Notes: generated from the letters alone by a model not told the origin. Numbered from the stretch's first letter, positions 1-5,602 are shown. The stretch is 9,393 nucleotides of DNA from Candidatus Komeilibacteria bacterium RIFCSPLOWO2_01_FULL_45_10 (GCA_001818835.1 MHKL01000010.1:6913-16305); one strand, 5' to 3'. Program-made: numbers and translations.

Positions 1-1
1 T

Positions 2-502
2 AACCAGGACCAGTCATTGGCTGATTTTATCATTGAGAAACAAAAATCGCTGGTCATCGTGGCCAACAAATGGGATTTGATTGAAAAAAAAGACCCCCAG
101 ACAATTGAAAAATTCATTGGCTACTACCGCCGCTTCCTGCCTTTTTTGAATTTCGCGCCGATTATTTTCACTTCCGCCTTGGAAAAACAGCGGGTTAAAA
201 AAATCCTGACCATGGCCATAGAAGTTTACGCCGAACGCTTCCGGCAGATCACCGACAACGCTTCGGACAAATTCCTGAAAAACCTTATCAAAAAAAATCC
301 TCCCAAAAAAGGCAAAGGGACGAAACGACCCAAAATTTACGGCTTCAAACAAATTGGCGCCAATCCCCCGCGGTTTGAACTGGTTAAGGATTACCAATCG
401 GATATCCACTATTCCTACCTTAAATTCATGGAAAACAAGCTGCGGGAAAAATTTGGCTTTTCCGGCGCTCCGGTTATAATTAAGGTGAGGCGGTTAGGTT
501 AA
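2..502 (+). CDS. der: Der (EngA) ribosome-assembly GTPase, C-terminal part, cut by window edge
   Basis: The reading frame is open from the first bases, so the N-terminal GTPase domain and most of the second lie outside the window. Visible are the G4 motif NKWDLI in the context VIVANKWDLIEKKD, followed by the G5-like motif TSAL. The last ~80 residues, ending in GAPVIIKVRRLG, match the KH-like RNA-binding domain that closes Der proteins. Der is a tandem GTPase that acts in maturation of the large (50S) ribosomal subunit. A TTG at 17 is only an internal codon: the residues before it (NQDQS) fit the family's QD region upstream of the G4 motif. The stop lies one base before the pth start, so the two genes are probably co-transcribed. 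The family call is firm; the missing N-terminus cannot be judged. Confidence 0.93.
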   Translation, partial: NQDQSLADFIIEKQKSLVIVANKWDLIEKKDPQTIEKFIGYYRRFLPFLNFAPIIFTSALEKQRVKKILTMAIEVYAERFRQITDNASDKFLKNLIKKNPPKKGKGTKRPKIYGFKQIGANPPRFELVKDYQSDIHYSYLKFMENKLREKFGFSGAPVIIKVRRLG

Positions 503-503
503 T

Positions 504-1061
504 ATGAAACTAATCATCGGTTTAGGCAATCCCGGCAAAGAATACGAAAAAACCAGGCACAATGTTGGCTGGCTGGTTTTGGATGCGCTTGAAGAAAATG
601 ACCAGTGGCAAACGAGCAAAAAAGCCAATGCTATGTTTATTAAAAAGGCAATAAACGGCGTTGAAGTTGAGCTTTTAAAACCCACGACCTACATGAACGA
701 ATCCGGCCGCGCCGCTTGCTACGCCCAGAAAAAACATCATTTAAACCCGGCTGACATTTGGGTAGTGCATGATGATATTGATTTGCCGCTCGGTAAAATT
801 CGCATCGGCCAATTTAATTCCAGCGCCGGACACAAAGGCGTGCAATCAATTATTGATCACTTAAAGTCTGCTGACTTTATCAGATTTAGGATAGGTATAA
901 AAAACGATGTTGCCGACAAGCAACCTGCCGAGAAATTCGTCCTGCAAAAATTCAATCTGACGGAAAAGAAAAAAATCAATGAATCAATCAAAAAAACGAC
1001 TGAAGCCATTGAAATGTTGCTGGCCGAGCCGCTGGAAAAGGTGATGAATAAATTTAATTAA
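504..1061 (+). CDS. pth: Peptidyl-tRNA hydrolase
   Basis: This 185-residue protein has the normal length for bacterial Pth, the enzyme that cleaves the ester bond of peptidyl-tRNA released from stalled ribosomes and recycles the tRNA in the cytoplasm. The N-terminus carries the signature GLGNPGKEYEKTRHNVG, with Asn9 and the catalytic His19. Next come PTTYMNESG (Asn65), then HDDIDLPLGKIR with the conserved Asp near residue 91-92. The usual GGHNG loop reads SAGHKG (108-112), so the Asn that contacts tRNA in the E. coli enzyme is Lys111 here. The start ATG follows the der stop by one base, without a clear Shine-Dalgarno, which suggests translational coupling. A long nested hairpin with a T-tract follows 20 bases after the stop. 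Confidence 0.96.
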   Translation: MKLIIGLGNPGKEYEKTRHNVGWLVLDALEENDQWQTSKKANAMFIKKAINGVEVELLKPTTYMNESGRAACYAQKKHHLNPADIWVVHDDIDLPLGKIRIGQFNSSAGHKGVQSIIDHLKSADFIRFRIGIKNDVADKQPAEKFVLQKFNLTEKKKINESIKKTTEAIEMLLAEPLEKVMNKFN

Positions 1062-1080
1062 ATCAAATCTTCCGATAAAC

Positions 1081-1229
1081 AAAAGGCCTTGCCCTTTGTT
1101 GTCATTCTGGAGGGAAGGAGCGCAAGCGACTGACCGATAGAATCCCGTTGAATAACGAGATCCTATCGCTTCCTCCTCGCTTCGCTCGGAGTTCGCTCCA
1201 GGATGACAGGTTGGGGCAAGGCCTTTTTT
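1081..1229 (+). terminator. Giant nested terminator hairpin after pth
   Basis: The outer arms AAAAGGCCTTGCCC (1081-1094) and GGGCAAGGCCTTTT (1214-1227) form a 14-bp stem ending in a run of six T, as expected of an intrinsic terminator. A second stem lies inside: GTCATTCTGGAG (1101-1112) with CTCCAGGATGAC (1196-1207), one G-U pair. Deeper still, CGATAGAATC (1135-1144) pairs with GATCCTATCG (1159-1168), and CGTT (1146-1149) with AACG (1154-1157). The core also holds CGCTTCGCTC (1178-1187), which recurs elsewhere in the window. A terminator needs only the outer stem, so the inside looks like an inserted palindromic element. The outer-arm sequence AAAGGCCTTGC recurs at 4088-4181. Confidence 0.75.
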
Positions 1230-1248
1230 ATATAACGAACACCTTGGG

Positions 1249-1378
1249 ATTTTACCCAAAGTCCTACCTGCCAGCGTAAGGGTCCGCCACTAGGGCAGGC
1301 GCCTTAACTTGTGACTAATAGCCAAACCAGGAGGGAGGTTCGGCTTTCGTCGCTGGCAAGCAGAACCCTAGGTAAAAT
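1249..1378. repeat. Branched inverted-repeat unit, copy 1
   Basis: The ends ATTTTACC (1249-1256) and GGTAAAAT (1371-1378) are complementary. Within them TGCCAGCG (1269-1276) pairs perfectly with CGCTGGCA (1351-1358). The interior forms two further hairpins: TAAGG (1277-1281)/CCTTA (1302-1306) continuing into CGCC (1285-1288)/GGCG (1298-1301), and AGCCaAACC (1320-1328)/GGTTcGGCT (1337-1345). The whole would fold like a three-way junction. Its last 25 bp (1354-1378) are identical to the right end of copy 2. No family is recognised: it may be a mobile palindromic repeat or part of a structured RNA. No open reading frame of interest lies here. Confidence 0.6.
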
Positions 1379-1410
1379 AGATACTTAAGGTTAATTATCA
1401 AAAAACGAAA

Positions 1411-1505
1411 ATTTTACCGCTACCACCCCGAGCGACGACCCCGAGTGAGCGAAGCGAATCGAGAGGGAGGAGTCGAGGGGTGGCAAGCAGAACCCTAGGT
1501 AAAAT
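1411..1505. repeat. Inverted-repeat unit, copy 2, with same right end but different core
   Basis: ATTTTACC (1411-1418) and GGTAAAAT (1498-1505) form the outer arms, as in copy 1. The inner arms are CCACCCC (1423-1429) and GGGGTGG (1477-1483), and between them lies a GAGCGAAGCG core (1447-1456), the reverse complement of the core in the pth terminator. Positions 1481-1505 match 1354-1378 of copy 1 base for base, including the motif AAGCAGAACCCTAGGTAAAA. The core is otherwise unrelated to copy 1, which suggests swapping or insertion of cores within a common frame. Confidence 0.6.
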
Positions 1506-1522
1506 TATTTAGCCGATAAAAT

Positions 1523-1550
1523 ATTGTAGCAAAAATAAAAAATTTGTCAA
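1523..1550 (-). promoter_or_regulatory. Possible minus-strand promoter reading into the repeat units
   Basis: Read on the minus strand, TTGACA (complement of 1545-1550) is followed after 16 bases by TACAAT (complement of 1523-1528). Both hexamers are close to the sigma-70 consensus. Transcription would begin near 1516 and run leftward through both repeat units toward the hairpin at 1081-1229, where the complementary arms also form a stem. No coding region lies in that path, so if active it would make a non-coding RNA of roughly 250-400 nt. The -35 box lies at the edge of the hairpin at 1551-1574. The region is AT-rich, so chance occurrence is possible. Confidence 0.35.
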
Positions 1551-1574
1551 CCCAGCACCTCGCGAGGGGCTGGG
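1551..1574. repeat. Compact GC-rich palindrome
   Basis: CCCAGCACCTCG (1551-1562) and CGAGGGGCTGGG (1563-1574) form a nearly perfect 12-bp inverted repeat with one A-G mismatch and no spacer. It sits directly beside the palindrome at 1579-1610, and both are bordered by GTCAACCC-type sequence. It could help terminate minus-strand transcripts, but no T-tract follows, so it is better described as a palindromic repeat. Confidence 0.6.
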
Positions 1575-1578
1575 TCAA

Positions 1579-1610
1579 CCCCGCACCCGAACTAAGTGAG
1601 TGGTGCGGGG
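1579..1610. repeat. Palindrome of the CCCCGCACC family, short version
   Basis: CCCCGCACC (1579-1587) pairs with GGTGCGGGG (1602-1610) around a 14-base loop. The arm sequence and its flank (TCAACCCCGCACC) recur in the much larger palindrome at 5686-5798, where the loop is replaced by a different nested hairpin. This supports a repeat family in this genome, not a one-off terminator. Confidence 0.65.
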
Positions 1611-1636
1611 CAAACCTCCCGTCAATCTTAAATAAA

Positions 1637-1668
1637 AAAAGCTGACCAATGCGAATTAGTCAGCTTTT
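1637..1668 (-). terminator. Intrinsic terminator overlapping the 3' end of the minus-strand HD gene
   Basis: AAAAGCTGAC (1637-1646) and GTCAGCTTTT (1659-1668) form a 10-bp stem with a 12-base loop. Read on the minus strand the stem is followed by a run of T (the A-run at 1634-1640), the normal polarity for terminating the HD gene. The stop codon (1656-1658) lies in the loop, so the last codons of the gene double as one arm of the stem. Confidence 0.8.
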
Positions 1669-2300
1669 GGTTGATCCCGCAGGATTATTGCGGAAGCAAC
1701 CCGTGAAATGTGTTCGGGCAGACCGGCAAAGTTACAGACCTCCTCAATAAACGCGGCTATTTGAGGACGCTGTTTTTGCTGATTTGGCACCCAGCCTTTG
1801 CCTGCGGCGTCGCAAGCGAAAACCAGCAGAAGCTTGGTTAACCTTTTCTTGTCGCCCCCGCACTTCTTTAGCAGATTAGCGGGAGTAATGCCGGAATAAG
1901 CTTGGTCATGCCACCTGAGCAGGAATAGGACCTCTGGGCTGAAGCCGTATTCTGCGGCTATCTTCGCGCTAGAATCCTCGTGGTTTTGGTATTGACGATG
2001 GTTAGCCGGAGTGTCATTCTGGCAGTAGGTGATAAAGGGATCGATTTTCCCAAGATCGTGCAGAGCCAAGATGGCAACCAGGTCAATGCCTGTTTGGCGA
2101 AAAACTTCAACTGCCGCGGCAATGGTGAGATCAATATGCTGCAGTAGCGGAAATTGATGCCACAAAGGCGCGTGAGCAGATGAGTCATTACAGGCCTTTT
2201 GCCAGTAACCGGATTTTTTAAGCCTTTTCATCGCTTCGTTGAAAAGACTTTTAATTACCGGATTTTCTGACATTACCCTGTTAATGTTGTGAAAGTTCAA
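1656..2300 (-). CDS. HD-domain metal-dependent phosphohydrolase, TTG start
   Basis: The 214-residue protein shows the HD-superfamily pattern H...HD...H...D: His55 (LLQHIDLT), His81-Asp82 (ALHDLGKID), His107 (QNHEDSS), His131-Asp132 (RWHDQ) and Asp164 (FACDAAGKGW). The HDLGK and CD-GKG contexts resemble the HD domains linked to bacterial tRNA nucleotidyltransferases, but no nucleotidyltransferase domain is present. The substrate is therefore unknown; HD proteins usually cleave nucleotides, cyclic nucleotides or RNA phosphoesters. The start is TTG at 2298-2300, chosen because a perfect AGGAGG (2306-2311) sits five bases upstream. The first ATG, at codon 10, is too far from it. A consensus promoter precedes it and an overlapping terminator follows. 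Lys codons include many AAG, unlike the neighbouring housekeeping genes, a trait shared with the gene at 4306-5598. No signal peptide or membrane segment is seen. Confidence 0.8.
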   Translation of the reverse strand: MNFHNINRVMSENPVIKSLFNEAMKRLKKSGYWQKACNDSSAHAPLWHQFPLLQHIDLTIAAAVEVFRQTGIDLVAILALHDLGKIDPFITYCQNDTPANHRQYQNHEDSSAKIAAEYGFSPEVLFLLRWHDQAYSGITPANLLKKCGGDKKRLTKLLLVFACDAAGKGWVPNQQKQRPQIAAFIEEVCNFAGLPEHISRVASAIILRDQPKAD

Positions 2301-2305
2301 TTTTT

Positions 2306-2311
2306 CCTCCT
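2306..2311 (-). promoter_or_regulatory. Strong Shine-Dalgarno that decides the TTG start
   Basis: On the minus strand this reads AGGAGG, five bases before the TTG start codon. Most genes in the window lack such a site (pth, the MYG1-like gene, the second HD gene, uvrA), so its presence both supports the non-ATG start and sets this gene apart. Confidence 0.85.
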
Positions 2312-2329
2312 ATATTTATTGAACAATTC

Positions 2330-2358
2330 ACTATATCATATTTTGATAATTTTGTCAA
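2330..2358 (-). promoter_or_regulatory. Sigma-70 type promoter of the minus-strand HD gene
   Basis: On the minus strand, TTGACA (complement of 2353-2358) and TATAGT (complement of 2330-2335) are separated by exactly 17 bases. Transcription would begin near 2323, giving a leader of about 23 bases that contains the AGGAGG site. The -35 box plus spacer (TTGACAAAATTATCAAAATATG) is nearly the same as the promoter of the gene at 4306 (TTGACAAAATTGATAAAGTATG). Confidence 0.8.
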
Positions 2359-2384
2359 TTATTCGCTTTTATCTTTAAAACTTA

Positions 2385-2390
2385 TATAAT
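2385..2390 (+). promoter_or_regulatory. -10 box for the MYG1-like/HD operon; nearly leaderless transcript
   Basis: A perfect TATAAT lies 14 bases before the ATG at 2405, so transcription would start around 2397 and leave a leader of only about 8 bases with no Shine-Dalgarno. No convincing -35 box sits at the 16-18 base distance. This promoter diverges from that of the minus-strand HD gene; both lie within the 104-base gap 2301-2404. Confidence 0.55.
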
Positions 2391-2404
2391 GATTAAGTTA
2401 TTAT

Positions 2405-3409
2405 ATGCCTCAAAAAATCAAAATTATCGTTACCCACCCCCATTTTCAGGCCGATACGCTGGCGGCGCTCGCCCTCCTTTCTTATTTTGGCGAAGGAAAA
2501 TATCCCGGCATTGGCGATGCTGCCATTAAATTTTTACCGCAGTTGCCAGCAGGGGAAACTGCTTCCACCTTGGAAAAACAAGGTATTTTAGCTTTAGACA
2601 TGGGGGGCGGCAAATTTGACCATCACCAAAAAGACCGCTTGCAGGAAAAAGAATGTTTGACCGATTTGGTTATCAAAGATCTGGGTTTACAAAATAACCC
2701 CGCGATTGATAAAATCCGCCGGTATGCCCGCCGCGACGATTTGGAGGGCAAGGGCACGCTTTCCAATGACCTGCTTGACCGGGCTTTTGGCCTTTCGGGC
2801 CTGATTCAAAATTTAAACCGGCGTTACCGCGATCATCCCCAAAGAGTGGTCCAAATCGTTTTGCCTCTTTTGGAAGCGCATCTTTGGGAAGAAGAACAGC
2901 GCCACACCGTTTTCCCCCAGGAATATCAAAAAGCCAAAGCCGCAGGCAAAGCGCAGGAGTTTACCGTCTTTCAGGGTAAAAAATTAGTGAGGATAGCGAT
3001 GATTGAATCCGACATTAACGGCATGGCCGGCTTTTTAAGGGCTTACTCCAAAACTAAAGCCGACTTGGTCGTACAAAAACTTTCTTCCGGACATGTCAAC
3101 ATTATTTCCAACCAAAGCCGCCAAATCGACTTGCAGGGAGTGATTGCCCTTTTAAGGATAGAAGAAGCGCGGAAAAAAAGAATTCCTTTTGACAAGTTTC
3201 CTAAAAAAAATTTAACGGCCAAGGGCAAAATTGCCGGTTTGGAAGAATGGTATTACGATACCGCCGCCAATTCTATTCAAAACGGCGGCATCAGGCCGGA
3301 AACCGCTCCCCCTACCCACCTGACTTTAAAGGATGTCAAAGAGATCCTGGAAAATGGCCTGGATACCAACAAATTGTCAAATAAATATCCTGAATTTTTT
3401 CTTAAATAA
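2405..3409 (+). CDS. MYG1/UPF0160-like (DHH-type) putative phosphoesterase
   Basis: The 334-residue protein begins IKIIVTHPHFQADTLAALALL, resembling the THxGxFHxDE opening of MYG1/UPF0160 proteins. It then has LALDMGGGKFDHHQKDR (63-78), close to the family's DVGG...DHHQR metal motif, with Asp65, Asp72, His73, His74 and Gln75. Another acidic spot is RRDD (109-112). The opening motif is imperfect: where the family has His before x-Asp, this protein has Gln15 (FQAD). Human MYG1 has been reported as a 3'-5' RNA exonuclease, so an RNA or nucleotide phosphoesterase role is plausible but unproven here. The C-terminal part (IESDINGMAGF 200-210, ADLVVQKLSSGHVNI 219-233, PPTHLTLKDVKEIL 302-315) is shared with the protein at 4306-5598. 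The ATG is the only start close to the -10 box. The next gene begins four bases after the stop. Confidence 0.7.
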   Translation: MPQKIKIIVTHPHFQADTLAALALLSYFGEGKYPGIGDAAIKFLPQLPAGETASTLEKQGILALDMGGGKFDHHQKDRLQEKECLTDLVIKDLGLQNNPAIDKIRRYARRDDLEGKGTLSNDLLDRAFGLSGLIQNLNRRYRDHPQRVVQIVLPLLEAHLWEEEQRHTVFPQEYQKAKAAGKAQEFTVFQGKKLVRIAMIESDINGMAGFLRAYSKTKADLVVQKLSSGHVNIISNQSRQIDLQGVIALLRIEEARKKRIPFDKFPKKNLTAKGKIAGLEEWYYDTAANSIQNGGIRPETAPPTHLTLKDVKEILENGLDTNKLSNKYPEFFLK

Positions 3410-3413
3410 AAAT

Positions 3414-4076
3414 ATGAATCCTGAAAACATTAAACCTCGTCCGGAAAAACCCCTGATTGAATTAGAACAAAAAATAGAGGCGGAAATTAAAAAGCGGGTA
3501 ATGGAATTTTTGGAAAAAGGCAAACCCAATTGGGACGTACCGCATACTCTCCAGGTGGTTGATTGGATGAAACAATTGCTGACCCATGAGGGCGGCAACG
3601 GCCGCGTTTTGATTCCGGCCGCTTATTTTCATGACATTGGTTATAGTTTAACTAACGTCGCCGGAAAAAAAGTAACGGCCTGGCAAAAAATTCTGGACGT
3701 TAAAAAAGAACATGCCGTTTTAGGCGCCCAAAAAGCGGAGGAAATTTTAAGGGAGCTGGGCGGTTTTTCGGAAGAAGAAATCAAAGAAATCGTGAGGCTG
3801 GTTTTGGTTCATGATAATTTATGGGAAATGCCGAATAAGGAATTTACGGCGGATGGTTTTAACGATCTGATGATTGTTGAGGCCGACAGCTTAGGCATGA
3901 TTGATCCGGCGCTGCCGCAAAATTTTTCCCCCAAAGATAGGCGGAAATTTATTGAGGAAGAATTTGTTCCCCAGCGCCTGCCGTTATTTAGAAGCGAATT
4001 TGGCCAAGCCAAAGTGCAGGAGCTTTTACAGGCGACTAACGAACAATTAGAAAGAAGGTTTAAAGAGGAAGAATAA
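3414..4076 (+). CDS. HD-domain metal-dependent phosphohydrolase, second gene of operon
   Basis: The 220-residue protein carries an HD-type metal site: His44 (DVPHTLQVVDWM), His73-Asp74 (AAYFHDIGYS), His100 (KKEHAVLGAQKAEEIL), His133-Asp134 (LVHDN) and Asp158 (VEADSLGM). This arrangement is typical of stand-alone HD phosphohydrolases; the substrate cannot be told from sequence. The N-terminal ~40 residues are charged and helical (LIELEQKIEAEIKKRVMEFLEKG), and the C-terminus is Glu/Lys rich, both suggesting a soluble cytoplasmic protein. ATG 3414 was preferred to an in-frame ATG at 3333 because the earlier start would overlap the upstream gene by about 77 bases and add a non-domain tail copied from its other frame. 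With only four bases between the genes and no Shine-Dalgarno, translation is probably coupled to the MYG1-like gene. It shows little resemblance to the HD protein at 1656-2300 outside the motif. Confidence 0.82.
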   Translation: MNPENIKPRPEKPLIELEQKIEAEIKKRVMEFLEKGKPNWDVPHTLQVVDWMKQLLTHEGGNGRVLIPAAYFHDIGYSLTNVAGKKVTAWQKILDVKKEHAVLGAQKAEEILRELGGFSEEEIKEIVRLVLVHDNLWEMPNKEFTADGFNDLMIVEADSLGMIDPALPQNFSPKDRRKFIEEEFVPQRLPLFRSEFGQAKVQELLQATNEQLERRFKEEE

Positions 4077-4087
4077 TTTAATTTTAC

Positions 4088-4181
4088 AAAGGCCTTGCTT
4101 TATACCATCCGTGATTGACCTCCCCCTTTTCCCCTCCTTGATAAGGAGGGGATTTAAGGGGTGGTATAAAGCAAGGCCTTT
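4088..4181 (+). terminator. Nested terminator hairpin with perfect 20-bp outer stem
   Basis: The arms at 4088-4107 (starting AAAGGCCTTGC, ending TATACCA) and 4162-4181 are perfect reverse complements over 20 bp. The first 11 bases repeat the outer arm of the pth terminator. Inside sits a different palindrome: CCCCTCCTT (4131-4139)/AAGGAGGGG (4143-4151) with a GAT loop, flanked by CCCCTT (4123-4128)/AAGGGG (4156-4161). T-rich sequence follows (4180-4190), so it can end the two-gene transcript. The nested C/G-rich core resembles dispersed bacterial palindromic repeats. Confidence 0.75.
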
Positions 4182-4188
4182 ATTATTA

Positions 4189-4217
4189 TTGACAAAATTG
4201 ATAAAGTATGCTATTAT
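4189..4217 (+). promoter_or_regulatory. Consensus promoter of the 430-residue protein gene
   Basis: TTGACA (4189-4194) and TATTAT (4212-4217) are 17 bases apart. Transcription would begin near 4224, giving a leader of about 82 bases. The promoter is almost identical in its first 22 bases to that of the minus-strand HD gene, allowing three or four changes. It begins only eight bases after the preceding terminator stem. Confidence 0.82.
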
Positions 4218-4233
4218 AAAATGTTACTCTAAA

Positions 4234-4284
4234 TACGGTATTTTACCGTAAAACCCAATAGCTCGGGGTTAAAAGCGAGCTCGC
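4234..4284 (+). promoter_or_regulatory. Structured 5' leader with three consecutive palindromes
   Basis: Between the expected transcription start and the start codon lie TACGGTA (4234-4240)/TACCGTA (4244-4250) with a TTT loop, then AACCC (4252-4256)/GGGTT (4266-4270), then the perfect palindrome GCGAGCTCGC (4275-4284). The first is well placed as a repressor operator just after the start site, or all three may form a folded RNA leader that controls access to the ribosome-binding site at 4297-4301. No known riboswitch class is recognised. Confidence 0.4.
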
Positions 4285-4305
4285 ACATTCCAATTCGGAG
4301 GAAAA

Positions 4306-5598
4306 ATGAAGGACGTCATGCCTTCAACACCGGACGTCATGCCGGAAGTCAAAGGGGTGGTGATTCCTATCCGCCCCACTTGGGACAAGATTACTGCCCT
4401 CTGGCTGATTTTTCGCCAGCTGGGCAAGCAAGTGCCAATCGTGTCCGAGTCCACCAGCGTAGCCAATGATCCTAAGCTGGATCAGTGGCGGAAGTTGGGG
4501 TATTACCTCCTCGATGTCGGGGAGAATAAGTACCAAACCCGCCGGACTGGCAGCGCCGTGGAAACTGTCTGTCGCGACTTTGGCATCACTGACACGCTGC
4601 TCCTGTCGCTGGTGGCTATTGCTAACCGCAATAATGCCACCGGATATATGAAAAGTTACTCGCCCCAGGCAGATCGTCAAAAGGGCGAGATCTGGAAGTT
4701 CAATAACCAGTCAATCAGGACCAGTGATCTTAACTGGTCCTGCGTCTGGATGTTGCGCGACGCCTATAAGGTTGGCGTGGACGTCAATCAGGTCATCCTG
4801 CATGTCTTCGGACTGCTGGACGCCTGGCTTGACATTCAGCAAGGCAACGCCAACTTGGAACGGTGGGAACTGCGGCTGCAACAGTCCCCGATTATCCAGG
4901 AGTTGTGGGCAATCTTTGGCTCACCGCGCTTGGACACTATCACCCTTTTCTCGGTACCGACGCTGGTCTGGTCGCTGGCTGTCCTTGGCCAAGAGCATGA
5001 GTTGCTCAAGGCCAAAAATGTTCGGGACCAAGTCCAATGGTGGCTGGATATTCAGCGCCTCATTATTGAGGAGCGGATTAAAGCCCGCCAATGGGCCGAA
5101 TGGTTCACCTCTTCCGAGAACCTGCAAAGGTTAGCGAAGTGGGGGCACCATTTTGATCTTGAAAAGTGCCCTGGCATGAAAGGGGTCTTTGTTTCCTGCA
5201 CCGAAGTGCAGGCCAGAGAACTCTGGGGCCAGCGCGATCTCTCCAATCCGGTGGACAATCTGATGGCGGCAATCTTCGGCGCCAAGAAAGCCACCGACCA
5301 GCACCTCTTTGACCTGGTCATTACCCGTGACCCCGTCTCCAAAGAGGTGGCGATACTCGCCGGCAAAATACCCTTGGATCTTTCCGAGGTGTTTGCCCGG
5401 CTAAGAGGCAAAGACCGCCAGATTAGGAGCGAAAAAAAGGGTGCCGAAACCAAGGTCTGGCACCTTGACGTCAAAGGCGCTGGCAGGACCATCAGGCATC
5501 AGTTGCTTAACGGTTCGCCGGGGTGGCCTCTGCCGCCGACACAAATCAGCACCCGCGACATAATCAATATTGTCGCGAAAGCAACAACGTTCTTTTAG
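4306..5598 (+). CDS. Divergent MYG1-like paralogue lacking the DHHQ metal motif
   Basis: This 430-residue protein matches no family by itself, but it aligns by eye along its length with the MYG1-like protein at 2405-3409. GYYLLDVGENKYQTRR (65-80) corresponds to GILALDMGGGKFDHHQ; LHVFGLLDAWLDIQQ (165-179) to IVLPLLEAHLWEEEQ; FDLVITRDPVSKEVAILAGK (335-354) to ADLVVQKLSSGHVNIISNQ; WPLPPTQISTRDIINIVAKA (407-426) to APPTHLTLKDVKEILENG. Only Asp70 remains; the DHHQ residues are Q77, T78, R79 and R80, so hydrolase activity is doubtful and a binding or regulatory role is possible. Residues ~180-290 hold roughly 85 extra residues. Tryptophan is unusually common (18, against 2 in the paralogue). ATG 4306 is supported by GGAGG at 4297-4301; a 12-bp direct repeat (GGACGTCATGCC, 4311-4322 and 4332-4343) lies at the very start. 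Lys codons are about half AAG, unlike neighbours. It has its own promoter and terminator. Confidence 0.72.
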   Translation: MKDVMPSTPDVMPEVKGVVIPIRPTWDKITALWLIFRQLGKQVPIVSESTSVANDPKLDQWRKLGYYLLDVGENKYQTRRTGSAVETVCRDFGITDTLLLSLVAIANRNNATGYMKSYSPQADRQKGEIWKFNNQSIRTSDLNWSCVWMLRDAYKVGVDVNQVILHVFGLLDAWLDIQQGNANLERWELRLQQSPIIQELWAIFGSPRLDTITLFSVPTLVWSLAVLGQEHELLKAKNVRDQVQWWLDIQRLIIEERIKARQWAEWFTSSENLQRLAKWGHHFDLEKCPGMKGVFVSCTEVQARELWGQRDLSNPVDNLMAAIFGAKKATDQHLFDLVITRDPVSKEVAILAGKIPLDLSEVFARLRGKDRQIRSEKKGAETKVWHLDVKGAGRTIRHQLLNGSPGWPLPPTQISTRDIINIVAKATTFF

Positions 5599-5602
5599 GA
5601 GG
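5597..5602 (+). promoter_or_regulatory. Orphan Shine-Dalgarno overlapping the stop codon
   Basis: AGGAGG overlaps the TAG stop (5596-5598) of the 430-residue gene, a layout normally used for a translationally coupled downstream gene. No ATG, GTG or TTG follows within usable distance; the codon in place is ATC (5610-5612). Then comes TCTGACC (5616-5622)/GGTCAGA (5631-5637) and the terminator. It may be the remnant of a lost downstream gene. Confidence 0.35.

Noticed and set aside
984..1259. Minus-strand frame of 91 codons over the pth end and nested terminator
   Set aside because: It is produced by palindromic sequence and the pth antisense strand, with no domain or ribosome-binding site.
1249..1610. 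tRNA, tmRNA, RNase P or SRP RNA gene
   Set aside because: No anticodon arm, TTC loop, CCA end, or conserved core sequence of these RNAs was found, although the region is highly foldable.
1081..1615. CRISPR array
   Set aside because: The repeats are palindromes with different cores and irregular spacing; there are at most two copies of each and no uniform spacers or cas genes.
3333..3413. Earlier ATG for the second HD gene
   Set aside because: It would overlap the MYG1-like gene by 77 bases and add 27 residues that are only its out-of-frame reading; ATG 3414 has the normal 4-base operon spacing.
5052..5492. Minus-strand frame of 146 codons within the 430-residue gene
   Set aside because: It is antisense to a gene with clear promoter, ribosome-binding site and paralogue support, and is Ser/Arg-rich shadow sequence.
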